The notes under the pieces were generated by a model, which had not been told where the DNA came from, ran no database searches, and saw only the letters and a program-made list of their open reading frames with translations. Below are positions 1 to 7,900 of a stretch of DNA of 60,763 nt, piece after piece. The translations under genes and the position numbers were made by a program. Origin of the DNA: Oscillospiraceae bacterium. Lineage in GTDB: Bacteria; Bacillota; Clostridia; WRLR01. The stretch is from contig WRLR01000011.1 in NCBI GenBank assembly GCA_009777515.1, forward strand, positions 1-60,763. The letters run 5' to 3'. Position 1 is the first letter of the stretch. Each line of letters opens with the position of its first letter.

Positions 1-79
1 CCGAGCCTGTGACGATGGCTGTCTTCCCCTTCAGCGGCGCATATACCGCATTCACCGCCGATGCCGATGTATTGTCCAT
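1..79 (-). CDS. fabG: 3-oxoacyl-ACP reductase FabG (N-terminal fragment, cut by window edge)
   Basis: Only the first 26 codons lie in the window. They read MDNTSASAV, then LKGKTAIVTGS, the opening beta strand and the start of the glycine-rich NADP(H) loop of short-chain reductases. A GGGGGG-type ribosome site lies 4-10 bases before the ATG at 79. FabG reduces 3-oxoacyl-ACP in fatty acid elongation, and it follows fabD on the same strand by 50 bases, as expected in a fapR-plsX-fabH-fabD-fabG operon. The roughly 15-residue leader before the Rossmann strand is longer than usual. The call rests on a short fragment plus context. Confidence 0.75.
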   Translation of the reverse strand, partial: MDNTSASAVNAVYAPLKGKTAIVTGS

Positions 80-129
80 CGCAATCCCCCCCTACACCAA
101 TGACATTATTTTCATGCATGAGGCGCTGC

Positions 130-1077
130 CTACGCGAGGCGCCCAATTGCATTTTCCACAGTTGCAGCGTCGGAGACATTGATCACCTCGACGCCCGCGT
201 CTATCCTTGTAATGAACCCGGCCAGCGTCTTGCCTGGGCCTATCTCCACGAAACGATCCACGCCCTGTGCAATCATCTCCCTGACGCTCTGTTCCCACCT
301 GACGGGGCTGGCGACCTGGCGCACCAGCAGCCCGACCGCTTCTGTGGAATCAATTGTATATTCGGCGGTTACATTGGAAACAACCGGGATTTTCATCGGA
401 TTTAACGGTATGCCCGCCAGCTCCGCCGCCAGTTTCTCCCCAGCCCCCCGCAGCAGGCTGCAGTGGAACGGCGCGCTGACCGCCAGCGGGACGGCGCGCC
501 TCGCGCCCTGTTCCTTGCAAAGCGCGCACGCGGCCTCGACCGCTTTGACATGGCCCGATATGACGATCTGGCCCAGGCAGTTGTAGTTGGCCGGCTCGAC
601 GACCAGCGACGCGTCGCCGGCTCGCGCCGGAGCTTCGGCACAGCAGGCCTCCACCGCGCCGGCGTCCAGCCCCAATACTGCCGCCATGCCCCCAAGCCCC
701 AGCGGCACCGCCTCCTGCATGAACCTGCCCCGCAGGCGTACAATCTTGATGGCGTCGGCGAACGCGAACGTCCCCGAGAGCACATGCGCCGCGTATTCGC
801 CGATGCTCAGCCCGGCGGCGGCGTCCGGCCACAGCCCTGCGCCGGTGAGCGCAGCGCTGAGCGCCATACATGTGGCCAGCAGCGCAGGCTGTGTGTTTTC
901 CGTAATTTTGAGCGCCTCTTCGTCCCCGCCGAACACGAGTCCGGACAGGTCGAACCCCAGCGCCGCGTCCGCTGCCTTGAATATGTCCGCAGCCGGGGTG
1001 AAGCTTTCGGCTGCGTCCTTGCCCATGCCGATATGCTGGGCGCCCTGCCCCGGATATATAAATGCCATTTTGCCCAT
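130..1077 (-). CDS. fabD: Malonyl-CoA:ACP transacylase FabD
   Basis: A 315-residue cytosolic enzyme that moves malonyl from CoA to acyl carrier protein, supplying the elongation cycle. The N-terminus has the family signature FIYPGQGAQ (6-14), the nucleophile motif GLSIGEYAA has Ser91, and the catalytic His205 lies in SAPFHCSLL. Length is normal for the family (about 310). The ATG at 1077 follows an AGGGG site at a proper distance. It sits 34 bases after fabH and 50 bases before fabG on the minus strand, so all are probably co-transcribed from the FapR-type promoter near 3970. Confidence 0.95.
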   Translation of the reverse strand: MGKMAFIYPGQGAQHIGMGKDAAESFTPAADIFKAADAALGFDLSGLVFGGDEEALKITENTQPALLATCMALSAALTGAGLWPDAAAGLSIGEYAAHVLSGTFAFADAIKIVRLRGRFMQEAVPLGLGGMAAVLGLDAGAVEACCAEAPARAGDASLVVEPANYNCLGQIVISGHVKAVEAACALCKEQGARRAVPLAVSAPFHCSLLRGAGEKLAAELAGIPLNPMKIPVVSNVTAEYTIDSTEAVGLLVRQVASPVRWEQSVREMIAQGVDRFVEIGPGKTLAGFITRIDAGVEVINVSDAATVENAIGRLA

Positions 1078-1111
1078 AAATTATGCCCCTATATTATCCT
1101 CGCGCGAACCA

Positions 1112-2155
1112 TCACATGCGCATTAACGCCGCGCCGTATGTCAGCCCGGCGCCGAACGCCACCAGCGCCACGTGATCCCCGTCCTTGACCATACCCGCCG
1201 CCTCGGCCTCGTGCAGCGAAACCAAAATCGACGCCGCCGACGTGTTCCCATACTTATGTATGTTGACAAACACCCTGTCCTCGGCAAGCCCGAGGCGCTT
1301 CGACGCGTTTTCTATGATCCGCAGATTGGCCTGGTGCGGCACCACGAGCCGGACGTCGCCCACGCCCAGGCCTGCGGCGGCGGCCACGCCCTCGACCGAC
1401 GCGCTCATGGCGCGCGAGGCGAACTTCATGACCTTTCTGCCCTCCAGCCAGACGGTGGGCTTTTTCACGCCCCCCCTGCGCCCCAGATCCTCCTCGTTTA
1501 TATGATACGCCGGGATTGTGATCATCGACGCGCCCTCGCCGTCGGAGCGGAGCATGGACGAGAGGAATCCGCGCCCCTGCCCGACGCGCCCAACCACGGC
1601 CGCGCCCGCCGCGTCGCCAAAAAGTATGCATGTCTTGCGGTCGTCCCAGTCCACCGCTCTTGTCAAAATTTCCGCGCCTATGACGAGGGCGTAGTCGCAC
1701 GCCCCGCTCTCTATGTACGCCCTGGCCATGATAAGCGCGTAGAGCGAGCCGGAGCAGCCCGCGTTCAAATCGAACGCCGCGCAGGCCCGCGCGCCAATCG
1801 CGTGCTGTACGAGCGACGCTGCTGCGGGGGTGAAATAGTCGGGGGTCGCGGTGGCCACAATGACGAGGCCGACGTCGCCGCCGCTTATGCCAGCGTCCGC
1901 CAGCGCCAATTCGGCGGCCTTTTTAGCGATGCTTACGACAGTCTCGCCTTCCTCGACCACCCTGCGCTCGCGTATGCCCGTCCTCTGAACGATCCACTCG
2001 TCTGTGGTATCGACGAGCTTCTCTAAGTCGAAATTCGAGACGACCTTGTCCGGTATATACGCCCCCAGCCCAAGGACGCCGATACCGCCCCCTTTGTGCA
2101 CCTGCACGCGCCCGGCCCCGCCGGCGCTATCGTTTGTCGTCATATTCTCATCCAT
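1112..2155 (-). CDS. fabH: 3-oxoacyl-ACP synthase III FabH
   Basis: A 347-residue condensing enzyme that starts fatty acid synthesis from acyl-CoA and malonyl-ACP. The triad is present: Cys134 in LNAGCSGSLY, His274 in VPHQANLRI and Asn304 in HKYGNTSAAS. The core begins near residue 24 (GIGVLGLGAYIPDK). The preceding 23 residues are a Gly/Ala/Ser-rich leader not usual in FabH, and the ribosome site is weak. Translation could start at 2155 (MDEN) or at the fifth codon (MTTN), and either leaves the enzyme intact. It is separated from plsX by 87 bases. Confidence 0.93.
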   Translation of the reverse strand: MDENMTTNDSAGGAGRVQVHKGGGIGVLGLGAYIPDKVVSNFDLEKLVDTTDEWIVQRTGIRERRVVEEGETVVSIAKKAAELALADAGISGGDVGLVIVATATPDYFTPAAASLVQHAIGARACAAFDLNAGCSGSLYALIMARAYIESGACDYALVIGAEILTRAVDWDDRKTCILFGDAAGAAVVGRVGQGRGFLSSMLRSDGEGASMITIPAYHINEEDLGRRGGVKKPTVWLEGRKVMKFASRAMSASVEGVAAAAGLGVGDVRLVVPHQANLRIIENASKRLGLAEDRVFVNIHKYGNTSAASILVSLHEAEAAGMVKDGDHVALVAFGAGLTYGAALMRM

Positions 2156-2242
2156 GCTGCCATACCATATTATAATGCCCCCGCTTGCCCTTCCAGGCGC
2201 CGCGCCATACCATTTTTACGTCGCCACATGTTTATTTTTTTA

Positions 2243-3265
2243 CTAAGCGGGCGCAGAATCCTTCCTGCCAAAGCACTCGCGTATTTCGTCGAGCGCCGAC
2301 GAGTTTGTGAACGCGACCGCGCGGTCGATGGCATACATCACCGTTTTGGCGTTCGCGTTCCCATGTATCTTGAACACCGAACCGCCGACCCCCAGGATCG
2401 GCGTGCCGCCGTATTCCTCGTAGTCGAAGCGCTTGAACAGGGCTTTAATGTCGCCCTTCAGCACCGCTGCGGCTAATTTATTCTTCAGATTTTTTTTGAA
2501 AATGTCCATAATGCCGCCGAACACGAATGAACCAATGCTCTCGTAGCACTTTAGTATCAGGTTGCCGACGAACCCGTCGCAGACGGCGATGTCGCACTTG
2601 CCGTCGGTCAGGTCGCGCCCCTCGATGTTGCCGATAAAATTAATGCCGTCCAGCGCCATCAGCCGCCCGTAGGCCTCCTTGACGATGGCCGTGCCCTTGT
2701 TCTCCTCCGTGCCGACATTGAGCAGGCCGACCTTTGGCTCGTCGATGCCGAACATCGCCCGCATGTATATGGACCCGATTTGGGCGAACTGCTCATAGTT
2801 AATGGGCTTGCACGTCGTGTTCAGCCCTGCGTCGATCAGCATGGACACGCCGCGCATCGTCGGGACCATCGGCGCCAGCGCCGGCCTGTCGACGCCCTTG
2901 ATCCTGCCCGTGATCAGCATCGCCCCCGTGAGCAGCGCCCCGGTGTTGCCGCAGGACAGGAACGCGTCCGTCTTCTTGTCCTTTAGCAGGCCGAGCCCCA
3001 GCGCGACCGGCGAGTCCTTTTTTTCCTTGATCGCCTTCGTCGGCACCTCGTCGCCGCCGATGGACTGGGTCGCGTTTATAACCCCGATCCTGTCGCCGGC
3101 GTAGCCATATGCGTCCAGCGACTGGCGGATCGCGGCCTGATCGCCGATAAGCTGCAGGTTAAAGCCACCGCGCCGCTCGAGCGCCAGCAGGCACCCGTTT
3201 ACGATTGCGGCGGGCGCGTTGTCTCCGCCCATCGCGTCCACTGATATATTCATCGCGTCAACCAT
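2243..3265 (-). CDS. plsX: Phosphate acyltransferase PlsX
   Basis: A 340-residue peripheral enzyme that makes acyl-phosphate from acyl-ACP, the donor for PlsY in phosphatidic acid synthesis. It starts ISVDAMGGDNAP, the family hallmark, and keeps LSCGNTGALL and NVGTEENKG. The start overlaps the 3' end of fapR by 8 bases, which implies translational coupling. The first codons read MVDAMNISVDAMGG, so the second Met is also possible. Standing directly behind fapR fits coordinated control of membrane lipid synthesis. Confidence 0.95.
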   Translation of the reverse strand: MVDAMNISVDAMGGDNAPAAIVNGCLLALERRGGFNLQLIGDQAAIRQSLDAYGYAGDRIGVINATQSIGGDEVPTKAIKEKKDSPVALGLGLLKDKKTDAFLSCGNTGALLTGAMLITGRIKGVDRPALAPMVPTMRGVSMLIDAGLNTTCKPINYEQFAQIGSIYMRAMFGIDEPKVGLLNVGTEENKGTAIVKEAYGRLMALDGINFIGNIEGRDLTDGKCDIAVCDGFVGNLILKCYESIGSFVFGGIMDIFKKNLKNKLAAAVLKGDIKALFKRFDYEEYGGTPILGVGGSVFKIHGNANAKTVMYAIDRAVAFTNSSALDEIRECFGRKDSAPA

Positions 3266-3890
3266 CTGTCATCACAGCGCCGCTCGATGCGCCCGCACTT
3301 TCCGCGCCCGGCAGCGATGCGCCCCCAAACGATACTAATATGAACTTGCCCCGGAACACCTCTGTCCTTTTCACGTATATCTTCACCCAGACAAAATAGC
3401 GCTTTTCGCCGATCGTCTTTACGTCGCGCAGCTCGCAGCGCGCTATCAGCCTGCTCCCGGCATAGACGGGGATCGAGTACTTTACATTGGCGACCCCGAC
3501 CAGGGCCGTGTCCTCGTTGATGACCGCGATGGCGAGCGTCTCGGCGAGGGCGTAAATGAAATGGCCCCGCACTATGCCGGTCTTCTCGAACGTCATGCTA
3601 TCGTCGGCCTCCAGTATGGACACCCCGATATTGTTGAGGTCGAGCTCGACTATCTGCCCGATGATCTCGCCGCTGTCCAGCGAGCGGACCTTGCCCCCGG
3701 CCTTTGCGGCCAGCTTGCGGATCCGCTCGCGCAGCTCCGGTATGGAGAGCTCCGCGCGGTCGAGCCGCACTGTGGGGACGCTGACGCTCAGCGCCTCGGC
3801 AATTTCCTCGTCTGTCTGAAACGGGTCCTTGCCGATCATTTCCAAAAATATCTCGCGCCGCTTGTCCTTGAGCAACTGCCTTTTGCCCAT
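3258..3890 (-). CDS. fapR: Transcription factor FapR, malonyl-CoA-responsive lipid repressor
   Basis: A 210-residue regulator with an N-terminal HTH (residues 20-60: QTDEEIAEALSVSVPTVRLD) joined to a hot-dog fold effector domain (about 85-195; GHFIYALAETLAIAVI and VANVKYSIPVYAGSRLIA). FapR is known to repress fap genes until malonyl-CoA binds the hot-dog domain. The C-terminal Gly/Ala/Ser tail (about 180-210) is longer than usual. It is first in the operon, with a promoter and a perfect palindrome upstream that probably mediate autoregulation. Confidence 0.93.
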   Translation of the reverse strand: MGKRQLLKDKRREIFLEMIGKDPFQTDEEIAEALSVSVPTVRLDRAELSIPELRERIRKLAAKAGGKVRSLDSGEIIGQIVELDLNNIGVSILEADDSMTFEKTGIVRGHFIYALAETLAIAVINEDTALVGVANVKYSIPVYAGSRLIARCELRDVKTIGEKRYFVWVKIYVKRTEVFRGKFILVSFGGASLPGAESAGASSGAVMTDG

Positions 3891-3937
3891 CGCCGACCCA
3901 GCCTTCCGCCCTGATTGGCCATTATTTGTGCACTTAT

Positions 3938-3956
3938 TTTATGACCAAGTCATAAA
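3938..3956 (-). promoter_or_regulatory. Candidate FapR operator (perfect 19-bp palindrome)
   Basis: TTTATGAC and GTCATAAA are perfect 8-bp inverted arms around a 3-base centre. The site lies 10-28 bases downstream of the -10 box of the fapR promoter, where a bound repressor would block initiation. The arm pattern (AT-rich outer, GAC/GTC inner) resembles, but does not equal, the classical Bacillus FapR box. Assignment to FapR is by position and symmetry. Confidence 0.65.
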
Positions 3957-3965
3957 TTGTTTATA

Positions 3966-3994
3966 AGTATAAACGACCATCCAATAAAAATCAA
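3966..3994 (-). promoter_or_regulatory. Sigma-A-type promoter of the fapR-plsX-fab operon
   Basis: Reading the minus strand, TTGATT (3994-3989) is followed after exactly 17 bases by TATACT (3971-3966). Transcription would start just before the palindrome at 3956-3938 and run into fapR. The match to consensus is 5 of 6 at the -10 box and 4 of 6 at the -35 box. Confidence 0.7.
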
Positions 3995-4014
3995 CCCCAA
4001 ATTTATGAACAAAT

Positions 4015-4902
4015 TTAAAAATAGTGCGCAGGTCCGCCCAGCGCTTCCCGCAGGAACTTTACAGAGGCCGCCGCTTCCCGGTCCAGCGCCGCCTCGCTCG
4101 AATCGGCAACCAGGTCCCGCCACACCTTGATGTCGCTGCCCACCTGCCCGCCCGGCATGACGAACGGTTCCATCACAATGGTCCCGTCGTAGCCAATCTC
4201 GCGCAGCGCCTGCCCGATTTCACGCCAGTCAAAACGCCCGCCGTCCCTCGGTGGGCGGCGGTTCGCCTCCCCCGCGTGGATATGGCCCAGGTAGCTGCCT
4301 GCGGTCTTAATCGCGTCGGTCATGCTGTCCTCCTCGATGTTCATGTGGAAGGTGTCGAGCATGACTTTTACGTTCGGCTCGCCCACATCCTTGACATAGG
4401 CGACGGCTTCCTCCGCTGTGTTCATGATATAGCCCTCGAAACGGTTGAGCACTTCCATCCCAAGGGTGACGCCGTGCTCCCTGGCCATTGCAGCAAGCCT
4501 CCTCATGCCAAGGACGCTGCGCTCCCAGTCCGCCTCTTTGTCTATTTTCTTTGAATAGTCGACAGGCCAGTACGAATAGAGCGCCCCCGCCACAAACGGG
4601 ATGTGCAGCCACTCCAGCGCGGACAGCGTCACCCTCCAGAACTCAAACGCGTTTTCCACGACCTTGGGATCGGTAGAGGTTATGTCCTCGTCCGGCTTCG
4701 GCCCGTAGTTGCCGCTCAGCATGATGCCGCTGTCGACCGCAGCGCTGTACAGATCGCCGACTTGGCCCATCGTCATGTCCTTCATGCCGGCGCACGAGAT
4801 CTCCAATATGTCAAACCCCAGCTCAGCCACTTTTGCGGGATAGCGCACGTAGTCCCCGCCCCACTGTTTTTCCCAATAAGCGTAATAAATGCCGTATTTC
4901 AT
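4015..4902 (-). CDS. D-psicose/D-tagatose 3-epimerase family ketose epimerase
   Basis: A 295-residue TIM-barrel enzyme expected to interconvert ketohexoses at C3 (D-fructose/D-psicose or D-tagatose/D-sorbose). The start MKYGIYYAYWEK and the motifs ALYSYWPVDY, EVLNRFEGY, MLDTFHMNIEED and GHIHAGE are those of the DTE/DPE family. Metal ligands fall at Glu150, Asp183, His209 and Glu245. Its start codon overlaps the stop of the giant DUF445 gene by 4 bases (ATGA), so the two are translationally coupled although no functional link is obvious. The sugar specificity is not readable from sequence alone. Confidence 0.88.
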   Translation of the reverse strand: MKYGIYYAYWEKQWGGDYVRYPAKVAELGFDILEISCAGMKDMTMGQVGDLYSAAVDSGIMLSGNYGPKPDEDITSTDPKVVENAFEFWRVTLSALEWLHIPFVAGALYSYWPVDYSKKIDKEADWERSVLGMRRLAAMAREHGVTLGMEVLNRFEGYIMNTAEEAVAYVKDVGEPNVKVMLDTFHMNIEEDSMTDAIKTAGSYLGHIHAGEANRRPPRDGGRFDWREIGQALREIGYDGTIVMEPFVMPGGQVGSDIKVWRDLVADSSEAALDREAAASVKFLREALGGPAHYF

Positions 4903-7900
4903 ATGCGATCCCCTTTCAATTTTTTAGCTATGTAGCCGCACAGCGCAGCCAGCGCCGTCGCCAGCGGCAGCAGCCCGTGCGCCCCGAACAGCCCGCCCCA
5001 CAGTCCGTAGAGCTTCAGCCTCTTGATGTAGCGGCCGGCAAACGAGCGGAACACGCGTTCGATGCTGCCCGTATCCATGGCGTTGATCTGTTTTTCGGCG
5101 ACGGCGCGCAAGTCGACAGCTCTTAGGATGTCGTCCATCCCATTGGCCAGCGCGCCCGCCCCGGCGTCGGCGAGCGCCGCCGATGCGCCGCGAGCGAGTC
5201 CGCCGTGCCAAACGGAACCGAAACGCCCTGCAGCGCGTTCAATAAAGCCGGCTGCAGCATGGGCGATATCCGGCTCGTTGTCGCCCCCCGCAATGGCTTT
5301 GATTGTACCCGCGAACAGCCGCCGTAGCGCGTCGCGCTCGCGTTCAAGCCCCTGCGCCAGGACGTCCACCCAAAATGGCGCGCCCCTATTAAAGAGTGCG
5401 CTTCCATCAGGGAGCGTGCTTTCGTCAGATAGTGCGCTTCCGCCAGGAAGTGTTGTCTCATCAGAAGGCGCCTCGCCGCCAGGGAGCGTCGCGCCGCGCA
5501 GCGCCTCCTCCAGTACTGCCAAGTCGCCACGCCTGACGCCCCCGAACAGGTCCGCCACGCTCATGTTTTTGCATGCAGCGGCGATTATCGCGTTGCAATA
5601 GGAAGCAGTCGCGCGCGCGAGATCGTCCGCTTCGATGCGCGCGCCCTCTGTGAGCGTATCGCTCGCCGCTCGAACCAGCGCCTCTGCGCGCGCCGCAAAC
5701 TTGCGCGCCCCGTCCCTGACGCCCATATTGCCGCCTTCGTCCAGCCCGCTGCTCTCGTCTAGCTCGCCGCCCTCGTCCAGCCCGCTGCTCTCGTCTAGCT
5801 CGCCGCCTTCGTCAAACCCGCCGCTCTCGTCTGTATATCCTATGCCAAACAGCGCGGCGGCTTCCAAGAATGTGGTTCCCCCAACGACCTCGGCCAAGGG
5901 GCCCGCTATTACGTCCGCAGCGGCGGTGGCGACGCGTTCGTCCTGTATTGTATCACATAAAACGTCCGCCAGCGCCCGCGTATCTATAATCAGATAGCGC
6001 CCAGAAAAGGCCGGGTTCGACATTATATTGAACAACTGCCTGAGCAGTCGGCCCAGCGCCGCGTCTATCTCCACGGAATGCCGATCGACAAACGCAGGCA
6101 GTTGCACGGAAAAAAAGTTTTCAGCCGCGCCTTTTATGAACGCGTCGCTGTCGGTCACGCGTATCGCGAACGACGAAATCGGGCCCGTCACGCCCCTTAC
6201 GCTTGCCGCAAAGCGCTCCGAGGCGCCCCCGCTTTGGGCAATCAGCGATGCAATTGCCTTCTTGCGGATGAACGAGCAGATCGATGGCGCGGCTCCCCTG
6301 CACACCTTTACAATATGTAAAATTATCGCTTGCGCGGCTCCCGGTTTGCCAAGTATGTACTTAATCGGGGTGGACGCCGTTCCCTGTTGAATCGAACGGT
6401 ATATAGCATTGCGCAGCCCATCATATGAGGAGATAACGGGCTTATCGGCATTTTTCTGGAAGAATTCTTCGTATGCGAAAATTATCGCCTGTCTCAGCAA
6501 GCTGCGCAGCTCGATCGGATCGATATCATACAACCGGTCGCGCAACGCATTTTCAAGCGGGCAGGTATGTCCATTTTGCCCACCCTGCCTGTCCTGCCCT
6601 CCCTGCCCACTCTGTCTATTTTGCCTACCCTGCCCGCTCTGTCTATCCTGCCCATTTTGCCCATTCTGCCTGTCCTGACTGTCCTGCCTGCCGTTTGCGC
6701 CCGCCAACAGGTCCCCTACGTTGATTTCGGCTTTCAGCGCAGCTTCCAAAATAATATAAATCCAGTCGCCTCGCGGGCCGCCATAACCTTCCATGGCGCG
6801 AAGCATACCGTCTGTTATTTGCCCGGACATCCGCTCCGCCCGATCCTCAGCCAACGATTTTAGCCACGGCGCCAGCCGTTTGCCTGCATTTAGAGCGGAT
6901 GGCAGGGATCCGTATTCTTTAACCGCTACCGGGACGGCGCGGTATATTTGCGTGGCCAGCACATCGGTCAGGCGCAGCGCGGACTGGCTTGCCGCCCCGT
7001 CGTCCGGACGCCCGCCCACGCCCTTGGCTCCCGACGACAGCGAGGCCAAAAACTTACCTACCGCGCCCGCAAACCGCGTTTTGTTGCGGCTGATCACGCT
7101 CTGCAGCGTAAAACCGGGCAGACGCAGCTCCCGCCTCGGCCTGAACAGGAGCTCCAGCGCCACTATGTTGGTGGTCCAGCCAATCAACGCAAAAAGTGCG
7201 ATTTTCAGCAGGAAAGACGCAATCGCCAACAACGCCCCGATTGGCGGGCCCCCTGCCATGCTATCGACTGCGACGCCGATCGCTCCGCCGACCGCCGCCC
7301 CGCCAGCCGCTCCCCCGCCCCCAAACAGGCTCTCGGGAACCAGTATGACGCCCGCAGATAATGCCCCGATGGCCGCGCCCATGATTGCGCCGAGTGCGGC
7401 TATGTGTTTTAACTGGCCAAAAAACGCCCTTGCCAGCGAGGAAAGCTCGCCGTCACCATAACTGTCCAGCTTGCGCCTGATGGTTTCGTTCACCTTATCG
7501 CGAATCGTCGCCTCGAACCTGTCCGCCAACGAGTCGAACAGCGATGTAAACGCTCCTCCGGCCTTTAAGGTCGGGCTTATGGAATCAATCCGCTCCCTGG
7601 TGGCACGCGCTGCCCGGTTCATGTCTATTTTGCCCAATGCGTCTTTAATTTTTTCATGCACGCGACCCGAAAGCATGGCAACTGTTTTCTTAGCCGCATG
7701 CGCGCCCGCTCCTGTCTCCCCAATGCCCGGAGAAACCAGGCGCCCGCCCAAATGTCCCAATATACTACCCATATGCCTGGACAGAAAGGCGCCGGCAGTT
7801 CGCCCCGCAGCATGCCCCGCTGTATGTCCTACAGTCTGTTCCGCAGCATACCCTACAGTATGCCCCACAGTATGCCCCGCAGCATGCCCCGCTGTATGCC

